64,000 bases of DNA. It comes from Centroberyx gerrardi. Taxonomy: Eukaryota > Chordata > Actinopteri > Beryciformes > Berycidae. The notes beneath the pieces are model-generated. The model worked only from the letters and a program-made list of their open reading frames with translations, was not told where the DNA came from and searched no databases. Both the position numbers and the translations under genes were made by a program. Of this stretch, positions 1 to 11,499 are shown in pieces. Each line of letters begins with the position of its first letter. Within the stretch, counting starts at the first letter, position 1. The stretch lies in the NCBI RefSeq assembly GCF_048128805.1, contig NC_136001.1, positions 2,663,501 to 2,727,500 on the forward strand, in the 5' to 3' direction.

Positions 1-1778
1 AAGAAATCTCAAGAAAATGGCACGATTCAAGAAAATTCTTCAAACAAGTTGTTGTTGTTGAAACAGAAAGTTAGGATGGTAAGAAATTTTTCAAAGTGAA
101 TATGAGGAAAAAAATATTTAGAATGGAACTTTTTTGCAGGGTTACCCATTTAGCATCAGAGTGTTCATATCTTTATCATATCTTGTGTATGAAAAAACTG
201 GGATTGCCAAGTGTATGTGGAAGTGTGGAAATGAGCAGAATGGCTCTCTGCTTTATGAATCCGTTTCACTCTTTCTACCACAAGGTTCAGTCCTTCCTAA
301 TTTGAATAGCAATTAGCTGCTAGCATCTAGATGACGTTTGTCAAAGTACAAATAACAGGTAAAATCTTCACCTTTAAATATTTTTGTTTTGCTTAAACTC
401 TTTGCCTACGTTCTCGTATCCTACTGATGTGGATATTATCTGTTTGAACAACAGATTTCAAAGAAATGCCTGGGTAGCATCTTACAATCATGTCTAATTT
501 TCTACATCAATCCAGCTTGAAGACACCAAAATGTCACTGGTATCTTAATCAAAAGTATTACTATTATTAACACAATCCATGATAATAGCTCTGGTTCCAC
601 CATTATGTACATCCAGTTGTTACAATAAATAAAATTACCAACAAAAAGAAACCAAAGAAAGCAGCTTTGTCCAAGTCAATAAAATTAATCAGAAAATGCA
701 TAACTACACATTGATTGAATTTGGTGTGACAATCTCCATAAATGGCCTAAAATATGCAAATAAATTATAAAATCATTTTTGTCTATAATGCTGTGGCTCA
801 AAAAAAGTATCAATGATAATATTGGCGACAACTGATTAACATTATAGGGGAAAAAAATCAAATCATTGATCATTTGACAATTTATAAAGGCTGGCTAAAC
901 AAAGTCTTTTTACAGACAAATGAATAACAGAGTAAAGCAATGACTTCATGAAACTTAAACACTATGAAAATTAACAAAGGCATGATGAGCTCAGAGGGGA
1001 ATTAGCCTCCAAAAAAATCATTCTATATTCAACTGATAGAAATCCCCTTTAAGCTGTGGCACTAGCACAGCCAAATACAGCTTAAACGGACAGGAAAAAT
1101 GACTACTGATTGAGCTGATATTGTCAGCAAATATTCTTAATCACATGCATTGTGATTAACATTACAGCTGCCACACTATGAACATTTGAGACAGCTGTAA
1201 CCTACTATGAGACATGAGGACATTGTCACAGTGTCATTTCTGAGCTCTATCCACTGTATAACTCTTAAAATATACGAAGATCCCTTATTCAAAATGGGTT
1301 GTGTGTGCAGTCCCTCCCAGTTCTTCTTGTTGGACACAGCCCTCCTCTTCAAGCCATCTCCAAATCGATGTACATATACCCAAATGTCAGACTGATGTCA
1401 CTTGCTTACATCTATCTACATAATACCAATGAGGGCTGCAGGGTTTGGAAGGATTAGACAAGAAGGGTTTAGAAAGGAATGAATTGGTTATTAGGTGTTA
1501 TTGGACTGGGCCACAGACGGAACATGTGTACAAGAACAAGACTTAGGTGTTTCTCATAGAAGAGAACCACTTTTCTAACAAGAGCAATGTTTTGTGTCAA
1601 GTCCTACAGGGGCAGGTGAGCTCCAGTTGCAACATTCCTCAACAGGAGGTGATACATTCTTAGCCAATCGGCAGCAGTGTGCATAACAAAGAGGGAGGAA
1701 CCTTGACGTCGAGTCCTGGCTGTCAAGTCCTTAACTCTCTCCTCCTTTACTTTCCACACAAAGTATTCCACTTCTACA
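1..1778. other. No gene recognised; 3' flank of the C6orf89-like gene
   Basis: I see no supported coding exon here on either strand. Open frames are short and show no family motif. The minus-strand part next to 1779 should hold the 3' untranslated region of the C6orf89-like gene, but I did not find a convincing polyadenylation site by eye. Confidence 0.5.
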
Positions 1779-4700
1779 TTAAAAGGCTGATCCGTCACAG
1801 AAGATGTTCTGGCCTCTCCCGGGGAAGAGTTCCATTTGCCAGTAGCGGGGGTCAGCGTACACTAGGCAGGTGACAGGTCAAAGAGAAAAAGGTCAAAGGG
1901 TTAAATGTGTGTTAAGACAGGCTGAAGGCTAAAGTGGAAAGGCTGAAGGTGGAAAGTCAGATGTACAATGTGTATTTTAAGGTTACACCAATATATGGGG
2001 CCAATATTGTCCTTTTATTAAAAATTGGATCTAGTCCAGTCAGTGTGGTTCACCTCTGATATGATAGATATGATGCAGTTTGAGTGATGAAGTATTTATT
2101 GAAGAATTGATCAATACTACACTGGTTGTCTATGGGAAGCCCTTAACCTGAATTATTCTAATGAGACATTTTGATCAGATTCCACACAAGTATGCATCGA
2201 TATATGTATATTGATGCATAGTATACTATGCATACTGTATCTATATGATGTAGTATGGTATTATATGATGACACTCCCAAATTTATACCAAGTTTGGAGC
2301 AGATTTGGCTCCACTAGACATCTTGAGTATTGTATTAGTGTGTTTTCATTGTTTTTTTTCTATGAAAAGGCATCAGTGTTAGCGTTAGTGTGACTGTTGG
2401 TATTAGAGTTAGAATTAGTATTAGTGTTGGTATGATGTAGTATGGTATATGATAGTATGTTAAGCCCTGTTATGACCCTGGGTCATAATTTGTATTTGTT
2501 GTTTATCCCTCCCTGCCTGAGGGTGGTGGTGTTCACCCCGTTTGTGTGTTCTCCAGTTTGTTGAGTTGCAGGTGCCGGCTGGTGATTGGACGGGAGACTG
2601 ATGGCGCCTATTTTAAAAAGGGCGTCTGTCCGATGCCGGCTCACTCCTTCTCCTTCCTGGCTCCCAACCGGACCGTGCTGTGCTTTGCCACATGAATACT
2701 GTGTTGACCTAGTGGTGTAGATTGACGTTGTTATTAAGAATGTAAATAACTTTTGGAAGAGCAGTCCCGGTAGCCATAGGGGTGAGAAGCCTTTTTTCTT
2801 TGTGTTCTTTTCTCTTGTTTCTGATAGGGAGGCAGGGAAGCTGATTGTACTTTTGTTTTCGTTTGCTTAAGTTAGGCAAGTTAGTTACCCTTTTTTTCAT
2901 AGATCGTTTTGTTTGTTATTTTGGCTGTGCTCCCCCCGACGTTTTGCTACCGTATTGAAGAGTGATTAAATAAATCAATTTTGTTTGGACTGCACCTGCT
3001 GTGGCACTGGTCATCTTTGGGAGTTGGGAAAGAGGGGAGTCATTTTTATGCTATGCTCGGTTTTCCCCTAGGCCGGGCGTAACAAGCCCTTTTAGACATG
3101 CTTGTGATAAAGGGCTATATAAATAAACATAAACACGACTAGATATGTTTTATTAATATTATTATTATTATTATTATTGTTATCCTGGATTTCAATGGAG
3201 CATTTTATTGTCCCATGGTCTAGATGCATTTTAGAGGCTTTTCCACCCGAACAAGAACATAATTCTGTGGGAAACACTGAACACTTGGAATTTTTTGAAA
3301 TAAAAACTTTAAAGATACTGAATATTATCAGCGATTTCGACACCAAAAATATCAGCACCTGCCTTCAAAAGCCTATATCAATACAACTCTAGTGTACTTG
3401 CTGCTTAGCAGGTAAAATGCCGGTGTCTGTGTTGCATGTGGCCAAAATAAATGTGGATTTGAAGTGGAGTGATTGTTACCCATGTCTCCAGGTCCCAGCC
3501 AGAGGTTGAAGGAGCTGCAGTGTTTCTGACAGCGTGGAACTGGCAGCACCCGAACGGTTGGCAGCCCCTCTCCTACCACCAGCCAGCCCAGCACTCCAAC
3601 ACCCTGAAACACACCTACATGTCAGCTTTCAGCACCTCTCTGGGCCCTTAGTTAAGTTAAATGGAGGGAGGGACATAACGTAACTTATGCTCACATTCAG
3701 CAAGCACATAACACAGAGCAGTTGAACTCACCTTGCTCTGTGAGTTTGTGCTGTGGGTGACCAGGCAGCGCTGCAGTGTTGTCCCAGCACTGTCCAGCAG
3801 GGGGCAGAGCTCTGCCTTGGGGAACAACCACCGCAACACCTTCTCTCTGGTCCCAGAGCTAAACCTCCTGGACAAAGAACACAAAATACAACCATTCCTC
3901 AATCACATAGTGTACAGTACTGTACAGTGGGCTGCCCTAAGGATTCCATGTCCAAAATGAATGCGGCAATTGGGCAAATATAATGTATATATACAGTTAT
4001 AGTGTAATGTATATACATTGTAATATCATATATAATATACATATATAATTGACAAATGTTCCTGCTTCTCCATAGGACAAGTCCAGATTGTGTCCAGTCC
4101 CATGGTGCATTTGTGGCTGTGGCATATAAACTTAATTTACAAGCCGTTTATTAGAATGCGATCTCAGTTCTCTCCCTGTCAGCTGCCTTCATTCAGAAGA
4201 ATTCAGAGAATATAATAATGTTAGCAAGCAAAGCTAATTACAACTTGACTGAATGTATCAGGCTGTCAATATGTACTTCTCTCAGAAATAGTGATACACA
4301 CCATCCAGAGGTAACTGTCAAGGCACAGGAAGTTCAGACAGTCTCTCATGTTAAGTATGTAGTAGGGAGTCCTTACAGATACAAACTTGACATTTAAAAA
4401 ACAAAGAAAAAAGGTTTATGGAACTGCTAAGTACTTTTTTGTACCCTGCTCCCTGTCTTTGTCTTCTGGTTGTGATTAGAAAGGCAAACTCTACTGTTGT
4501 GTTTAAATCCAGGCTTAAAACCTTTTTATTTTCACTATCATTTGGACTTCCTTAGCTTTGCACAATTACTAAGAGTGACTCAGTCTCTTAGAGTAAGGTT
4601 AGACCAGTTAGCTAAGCACTAGTTCAGGTTACTGCTGAAGAGAATTAGTGTGCTTGTCCTGTTTTGGCAGAGTTTCAACAGAACATGGTGGATGTGTACC

Positions 4701-7660
4701 AGAGCAGGGTGAAGTTAGCAGGTCCTTGGGGGAGGCCCTGGTTGAGGTTCTGAAGACCGTCGTCCTCCTCAAGCAGGATGGACATGGAGCCTGAATGGGC
4801 TAAGTAGAGCTCCTCTAGCTGCTGCCGCTGGACGCTCAGAGACTCCCCACCCTATGGGACCAAACAAGGGAAAGGAATGGAAAGGGCGCAGCAGGCAGGT
4901 AGGTAGATATGGGGTATAGAAAAAGAAAAGCCAGAAACATTTTTGTTTTCACACCTAGGTGATTTAAAGTAGTTATATAGAACCCTGGAGTGCCCCCCCC
5001 CCCCAGTTTGGTTTGCTTGCCCATATGAGAACTGATCAATCAGACCTTGTTGTTGTTTCCAAACCAACCCTGGAGCTTCATTTGGAGTGGCAACATGATC
5101 CAACCATAGTCCCACCCAACTACAGGGTGTACTGTGCATTATGGGGTAGACACTCTAATGCAGAGGTTCCCAAACTGGGGGGCGCGCCCCCTAGGGGGGG
5201 GGACAGAGGAACTACAGGGGGGGGCGCGACATAATACCCCCCCACATTGCATTCACATTGCGGAGCGGTTTCCGCTTAAAACGCCATTATTTTCTATGGA
5301 AGGGAGCGGATTCCATGCTCATTACCGACTCCGCGGAGGATCGCAGATTTTTCCGCCACGGATGGTCGCGCAAAGAGCTGAAAATAGTTCAACTTCTCAA
5401 AGATCTGCGCGGAATGCGTCACTACAGTTCAGCGCTTCTTTGGTTGCCTGGCAACAAACTGAGCGCGGATTTCAGGCGGAAACCGCTCCGCAATGTGAAT
5501 GCAGCTGACAACGCGACCACAACGACAGATAAAAGGTAAAAGTAAGGAAGTATGATGAGACAGTAAGCCGACATCAGTCATTGTTTGATACGTAGGATTT
5601 GTTTTTTTCTTGCACTCTAATTCAGTTTGAGAGAACCTGCTGTTAAAAGTGGGGAAATCTAAGTTGTTGCACTATTCCTAAATTCAATTTAAAAATTTAT
5701 AGTTAATTTTACTGAAAATGTTAAAAAAGATAAAAGGGGGGCCTGACAGAAAAAGTTTGGGAACCACTGCTCTAATGGGTTGTAACCAAGAAAGAAAGTC
5801 TTTACCGCACCAAAAGAAAATGACTGCTACCATGCTCTCTCAAAGTAGATATATGATGAGGACAACATTTGTTTGGCAGGATATGGCTACAGGCTATGTA
5901 AAAAGCTATATTTCAACTGCCCAAAGTATAGGGAACTTTCATGGTGAAATACTCCATATTTTACCTGAAAATCCAATTGCCGATCTGAGTACTTGAGTGC
6001 TGGATCGGTGCCTATCCCAATACTACAGATACTACCAGCGCATCTATACTAATTATTTCAATAAGGAACCTTTACTTATTTGATTGTGTACTTCTTTAGT
6101 AACGTGGCTGTGGTCAACTATACCTTAAGCAGTACAAGCTGGGGTCCTCTACGCAGGGCCACAGTCTCTCTGAGGCTCTCTGGGACTTCCAGCACAGAGG
6201 AGATCTCTGCACAGCCCGAACAATTGACTAGGCTCTGTCTGAGAGATCCTGCACTCCACCATTCATGGAAACCTGCAGGACGGAGGGGGATTTAAGAAAC
6301 AATAGTTCTTATCTGTCATGCAAGTGAAGCAACACACTAAAAAGCCATGCAGAGAGATGAAATTATCTGACTCGGGGTCACATTTAGGGTGCGTTCACAC
6401 CTAGCCTTTTTGGTTTGATTCATCCCAACCCTAGAGCATTTATTTAGTGTGGTTTGTTTGGGCAGGCGAGAAGAATGAATGTTGAACTCATGTATGCACA
6501 ACACAACCCTCGTCCAAGTGGACTGAAGGCGGGTTTATTTGTGGAGAGAACGCAACACGGACTAACCAGTCTCAACTGATGCTCATATTATTTTTTTGTG
6601 AGCTCTTGGCTGGTAAGACCACCAAAGAAGATAAATAAAGCCTATGAGCGCGAATTAAGTGCAGCATGATTTGCTCATGTCACCTGAATACACTTTGTTT
6701 TGATTTTCCCCCACGCAAAAAAGGATGATCACGTCGCAGGGTGACAGGCCACCAAAACGGTACAATGAATGAGTTACCTGTCAGTCCATGTGACCTGTTT
6801 ACAACTCTTGGTTCATGTGTAATAAGAGTGTAATACGCACCGAAGAAAACAAACTATACGTGTGATCGCACCCTTATAGTCCCCTACTCACTGGTTGGTT
6901 CCTGATTTTCAAAAAGTGGGCAAGTTAGCCTGATCTTTAACTAGTGCTTAGTGGACCAATTATGATCAACACAATAAAAAGCTAGGATCAACTGAGTCTG
7001 TAAATTAACTACTAACAAGATTATGTTGTTAGGTTAGGATATGAGCATAAACAGTAAGGCCATTGATGAGGAAATAATGGATTGACCTTTGGGCACCTTG
7101 CAGCCTTTTTCCCTTGCAATGAAAACATAGTATGTTTAATGTGACACAAGGCATTTCCCACCTGTGACCATACAGACACCAGAATTGAATTTGGGCAGGT
7201 TGAACAGGGTGAATCTACAGCATCTCAATTAGTGGCTGATAAGATAAGATAAACTTTATTGCATCTGTGTTGGACTCAGTGCTGCTGTTGTTAAAAGAAA
7301 CATCAAAACAGGCTTTAACAGACATAGACATAGATTACAATATAAGACAACAAACTGACAATAATAATAATAATGGGACACTCTTCTCTATTGCTGCAAT
7401 TTGTCATCTAGGCTGATAAAATGGCTGGATTTTTACATAGAAATCTTGCCTAGTGCAGCTTTAAATACTTTCAGCCAGGTAACCTACTCAATGCATAACA
7501 TATGATGATCCAGAATTTACTGTCTTTTCAACTCAATATGTGGTCTTGCCCCCTAGCATTCTAAAACATATTAATAAACATTTAACAAAGACAGTTTGAT
7601 TATTCCTTTCTCTAGATATTGAATGCCTCTTGATTGGTGAAAAATGCTATTTACATCTGA

Positions 7661-7693
<33 letters not shown>

Positions 7694-9162
7694 TGTGTAT
7701 AAGGGAACACTTTGGACCTTGCAGGTTGTACTTCTTGGCGATGGGCAGGGACAGCAGGCGGACATGGCTGAGGGGTGAGGACCAGTTGTAACAGCCCAGG
7801 TTGACCAGACCCAGCTGGGGGGAGCTCTGGGGGTAGGTGAAGGCCAGCACTACCACCAGCAGAAAGCCCACCGCCACTACAAACTGGGAACAAAACAAAG
7901 ACTCCATTTACACCTGGCATTTCATGCAACTTGTATCCAGATTGTATCCAGATTTATTCACATTTACATTTGTTATCAAAAATGTGTGTTCAGCAGCTGT
8001 ATAGAAATCTGATTGCCCTCCCCCCTAGCCTAGTTTTTAACCATCCTTCCTGTCTACTAGCTAACTCAAACACTTGGTCAACTTGAAGCCACAATGCGTC
8101 TCAAACCACCTGCCCAGGTGGTTTAATAATTGGCGTTTAACCCATCCCCAATGCGTCTTGGGTGGATTTTTATGTGGATATGTGCGATTGGATTACTATC
8201 CAAACACTCAAGATGCAGTTTAAGGCGAGGGGTAAATGGGATCCTTAAAGGATAAATTCAGCGACAAGCTATGGACCTATATAATTTGTCTCTGACATAA
8301 CTGTAGTAGGACCCACAGAGAATATCAGCTCCCAAGTCAGCTGTCCGTTGAAACGGCAATCTCCCATTGCTAGCCTCTTGCTGTTAACAAGCAGGCCAAA
8401 TTAGTTATGTCAAAATAACTACAAAAAGGCAATATGGTGACCAACCAAGTATTTATGTTCACAGCCCAGAAAGCAGCACCACCACACTATTTTCACTCAG
8501 TGGATAGTCTTCTACCAAACTCTACCTGGCTCACTTTCACCCCACAGCAGTCTATATTGCGGCAGAGAAAAATAGTTCCATGATTTCCTGTTAAGTGAAA
8601 GTGTGGGTAATGGTGGAACTGTGTCATGAAATCAGAGCTAATTTTAATTCCGCTTAGCCTATATCAAATTGGTAGACATGAAAACACTAGTAATTGGCTG
8701 AGCTATGTGCCATATAGTATGTGCTTACCTTAATCTAAGAGGTTAAAAAAAGCAATGTCAGATACAATCCCAAACATTATTGACTGATCAGTCAATGACT
8801 GAGTTATCAGTCGACTATTGGCCCATCCCTAGTAGCAAGCAGTGTGAACCCATTCTTACAGCTGATATTTTAATTAAGCGCTTGCAATGCAGACCAAACC
8901 TGACTTAATGCTTCAGCACAGTAAAAGCCTTTCTCCTGGAGTAGGATATTTTGGTAGTGTTTCCAGCCCTGACCTTGATGGTAGCTCTCAGGATGGGGAA
9001 CTGAGGGGGGTCTCTCCTGGGCTCGTTGGTCTCCAGGACCTGTTTGATGAACTTCTCTATCTCTCTCTCTGACATGCCGTAGCGGTAGCCCGACTGGCGG
9101 AGGATGTCGATGCTCTCAGACAGCTTGTCGTAGATACATGGCTCACTCATCATTGTACCCAT
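1779..9162 (-). CDS. c6orf89: C6orf89 (BRAP)-like type II membrane protein, 7 coding exons
   Basis: Coding exons on the minus strand: 9162-8974, 7883-7718, 6272-6124, 4851-4700, 3867-3732, 3603-3480 and 1861-1779. Every join has a GT donor and AG acceptor and the phases agree, giving 999 nt (332 aa plus stop); the human protein is about 347 aa. Exon 1 has the N-terminal block IYDKLSE...GMSE.EIEKFI followed by NEP.R.PPQ. Exon 2 gives one hydrophobic helix (VVAVGFLLVVVLAF, about residues 65-80) and then LPIAKKY. Exon 3 has a WW pair and NCSGCA; exon 6 has RCQKHC and GPGDM; the last exon ends CDGSAF-stop, like the CDGTAF block near the family's C-terminus. The family is a single-pass Golgi or cytoplasmic protein named for bombesin-receptor activation; its molecular role is unsettled. 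The middle exons 4 and 5 are poorly conserved, so this could be a fish paralogue. No frameshift or internal stop seen. Confidence 0.85.
2266..2434. repeat. Dispersed repeat, copy A
   Basis: This stretch, starting ACACTCCCAAATTTATACC and running into TTAG-rich triplet sequence, recurs at 15166-15332 in the same orientation with few differences. I do not recognise the family. It lies in the last intron of the C6orf89-like gene. Confidence 0.7.
2468..3084 (+). mobile_element. Solo LTR with 5-bp target duplication
   Basis: The segment begins TGTTATGACCC and ends GGGCGTAACA, a TGTTA/TAACA pair typical of LTR ends. It is flanked on both sides by AGCCC (2463-2467 and 3085-3089), a perfect 5-bp target duplication. 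It is 617 bp, with a TATA-like TTTTAAAAAGG near 2613 and an AATAAA signal near 2969, as expected for an LTR on the plus strand. No internal gag-pol is left, so this is a recombined solo LTR, probably Gypsy-like. It sits antisense in the last intron (3479-1862) of the C6orf89-like gene. Confidence 0.88.
3158..3330 (-). repeat. SINE-like dispersed repeat with (AAT)n tail, copy 1
   Basis: On the minus strand this reads through an AAAGCCTCT-like block, AGACCATGGGACA and ATCCAGGATAA, and ends in AAT triplets. The same order appears on the plus strand at 21160-21312 and 26075-26207. Three copies with a shared microsatellite tail suggest a retroposed short element, but I cannot name it. Confidence 0.6.
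5162..5769. mobile_element. Non-autonomous hAT-type element with 8-bp target duplication
   Basis: The ends CAGAGGTTCCCAAACT and AGTTTGGGAACCACTG are inverted repeats of the common hAT type. Both sides carry CTCTAATG (5154-5161 and 5770-5777), a perfect 8-bp target duplication diagnostic of hAT insertion. Length is 608 bp, with no transposase. It lies in the intron between exons 4 and 3 of the C6orf89-like gene and itself holds a second inverted-repeat unit (5248-5503). Confidence 0.9.
5248..5503. mobile_element. Nested foldback element inside the hAT-type element
   Basis: About 28-bp inverted ends (TGCATTCACATTGCGGAGCG and its complement) bound a GC-rich 256-bp unit. It is nested in the 5162-5769 element. 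No clear target duplication could be read. It is either a second insertion or the subterminal structure of the host element. Confidence 0.65.
6387..6873. mobile_element. PIF/Harbinger-type miniature element with TTA duplication
   Basis: The ends GGGTGCGTTCACAC and GTGTGATCGCACCC are near-perfect inverted repeats, flanked on both sides by TTA (6384-6386 and 6874-6876), the 3-bp TWA target preference of PIF/Harbinger elements. Length is 487 bp, without coding capacity. It lies in the intron between exons 3 and 2 of the C6orf89-like gene. Confidence 0.8.
7237..7400. mobile_element. LINE 3'-tail-like remnant
   Basis: GATAAGATAAACTTTATTG followed by degenerate sequence resembles the AACTTTATTGATCCC 3' tails of fish L2/Maui-like LINEs. 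A second such tail is at 13915-14100. There is no coding sequence; the family assignment is from memory. Confidence 0.45.
7661..7699. repeat. GT/GC dinucleotide repeat beside a splice donor
   Basis: An alternating GT run with a short GC stretch in the middle. On the minus strand it is a CA repeat starting about 18 nt inside the intron after exon 2 of the C6orf89-like gene (donor at 7717). CA repeats near donors can bind hnRNP L; a role here is inference. Confidence 0.85.
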
Positions 9163-9210
9163 AACGGTAGTAGTGACAGTGGCTCAACTCTGTCAAATAA
9201 GTCTTTCTTC

Positions 9211-9240
9211 TTATTCAACCACTGCTGGGCCAATGAACAT
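9211..9240 (-). promoter_or_regulatory. Upstream ORF in the leader of the C6orf89-like gene
   Basis: On the minus strand, 48 nt before the chosen start codon (9162), a nine-codon ORF (MFIGPAVVE) starts and stops. A candidate acceptor, TTCTACACAG, lies just upstream, so this is probably leader sequence in the same exon. A short ORF here could lower translation of the main frame. Presence is seen; function is inference. Confidence 0.35.
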
Positions 9241-9827
9241 GGTGTCACCTGTGTAGAAATTGGAGATATTAATTATGATTTTCAAGACCAGCTAGTTAGC
9301 TTAACTTACATAATAATGTTAATTACTGGTGTTGATATTTTTAGCTATGCTAAAAACAGTCAAATTAAACTCATGTACGTATTGTGTGTTCTCATGTATG
9401 GAGAAAATGTCATGCAGAACTCCATTCAAAATCTGGCTGTTTCATGTTGCCTTGCTTACAGGCAAACGTCTACACACCTCTAAGAACATGACAAAAGACC
9501 TTTTACAAATCATTAGGAGACATTACTAAATTTGGCATACATGTAGGCTAATCCACCAAGCAACTCTTATTTTAATAAAGTTACAACTTTAAGACCTGGA
9601 TCGTCTGTTATTTCCACCAAAATACACCATGCGACAACTGTGCAATCATAAAAGTTGATATAATGAAATAAAGCGCTGCTTGGTGGATCACTTGCATACT
9701 GAATTTACCAGACACACACCAGGAACACTGTTATTTGTGTAATAAAAAAAACATAAAAGCACATATTCAGAGCTCCCATGTTCAAGTGAGAGCAGTAGCT
9801 ATTGCCAAGAGTGCCTAATTATTAGAG

Positions 9828-10190
9828 ATGGGACGATATATCGAAATTCAATATATCGCAATACAAAAATGTGTTGTGGGGCAGAAAAATTAATTGCGAT
9901 ATTAGCTACATTTTATTTTGCTGTAGTAATCACAAATTAGATGGTTTGCCCATCACAATTTCACAAGCTATCCATTGAAATTATATTATTTGCACTTTGT
10001 ACTGACATTTTTAAATTGTTGTTTACATTCTAGCAAGCCAATGCCATCGCTAGAAAGATTTACGGCTCAGAAATAAACATAATTCTGCACAGTCATACTT
10101 TGTTGTCATTGAACATTGTATTTATTACATTGTATTGTGATTGTATCGAATCGTGAACCCTATATCATGTATCGAATTATATCATGTCAT
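9828..10190. mobile_element. AT-rich degenerate hAT-like repeat
   Basis: GGGACGATATATCGAAATTC near 9829 and the later ATTGTATCGAATCGTGA resemble the TATCG-rich ends of a common fish non-autonomous hAT family. The ends do not match well enough to fix borders, and I saw no target duplication. Confidence 0.4.
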
Positions 10191-11090
10191 TCTGACCTGT
10201 GGTTCATGAGAAGATTTGTGAAAGTTTTTCAAATGGTGACCAAAAACTGATGGCGGACATTGTGGGTCCCAGCCAGTCCCAGCATGTGCAGATACATATC
10301 TGTACCAAGTATGACTACAGGCGTGGTGGGGCTGAGCTTAGACTTTGAGGATTTCTTATTGCGCCTCCTATGGGCCAATCAGTAGACCATTCTTTATGTC
10401 CAGGTTATGAGTCACCAGGACTCCAAACTCCATGTGCCAAACTAGAAAAAAGATACCCATTTATGCCTGGGTTATTGGACTGAATGCAGAATAATGCAAG
10501 TATTGTGGGTATTGGAGTCTTTGTTAAAATGGTTCAAATAGCTGTATTTTCCTGACGCTGAAGAATCCCTAGGAAAGTAACAACTAAAGTAACTGCTGAC
10601 GCTGTGGTAACCTAATTACCCGAGTTTGGCGTTACTTTCTCTCAATTCAAGACAGAATGGGACATATCTCGCTAAATGGCAGCTACCTGAGGTAGCAGCG
10701 AACGGCCTACAATATCCAGCTGTGTAACATTAAATAACTTCGTCCAGTCACAGAAGATGCAAATGCCAACAGTCCAGCAGTAGTAGGCTCGTATTTACGT
10801 GAGCTTTTTGGATGGAATATTGTTACTGAGCACCACGTTTTAAACTGTCAACCTCATATATTACCAGCTTGTAGCCAATACCATGAGATAATAATCTATT
10901 AACCAAGTAAGCGACGTGGTCGTTAAGTGAGTTAGCAAAAGGCAAAAACTACCACGACATATGGCTAGCTCCTAGATGTCAGGTTAGCTGGTGTTTGCTA
11001 TCCTTAGTTAACATTTTGAGTTTTCACATCTAGAAAAAGAGCAAAACATAAAATAATGCAATCTCCCACCTTAAACTGGGATCCAATGCC
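10191..11090. other. No gene recognised; possible upstream promoter region
   Basis: No supported exon. The upstream untranslated exon and promoter of the minus-strand C6orf89-like gene must lie somewhere beyond 9250, so this stretch is a candidate, but I cannot point to a defined site. Confidence 0.3.
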
Positions 11091-11170
11091 GCAATGAGCG
11101 TTTCTTATGTCTCAGTTGACTTCGAAAGTAAACATTGTGACATATCTACATTAACGAGACAGCTAAAGAG

Positions 11171-11188
11171 AGTAGGTGGTGGTGGTGG

Positions 11189-11235
<47 letters not shown>

Positions 11236-11322
11236 CTTCTTCTTCTTCTTCTTCTTCTTCTTCTTCTTCTTCTTCTTCTTCTTCTTCTTCTTCTTCGTCT
11301 TCTTCGTCTTCTTCGTTTGCTT
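11171..11322. repeat. Compound triplet repeat GGT/GCT/CTT
   Basis: Runs of GGT, then about 15 GCT, then more than 20 CTT units with occasional CGT interruptions. The open frames across it (poly-Ser/Ala, poly-Leu, poly-Glu, poly-Lys) are products of the repeat in different frames, not genes. Confidence 0.95.
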
Positions 11323-11499
11323 CGTCTTCGGCAGACCAGAGGCTACGAGGCGTATTGCTGCCACCCACAGTTCATTAAAAGAACTAGATCAAGCTAAATG
11401 ATTAGAATCCACTTTGATACAAGCTCAAAAAGTTTAGAAAACTCCTCTCCACAAGTTGATGTTTATCATATCGACCAGGCAACATTTTTTTTTTAAGAA

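Noticed and set aside
11094..11397. Long open frames on both strands around 11.1-11.4 kb (poly-Ser, poly-Leu, poly-Glu, poly-Lys, poly-Gln)
   Set aside because: They are translations of one triplet microsatellite in all frames; no flanking domain supports a gene.
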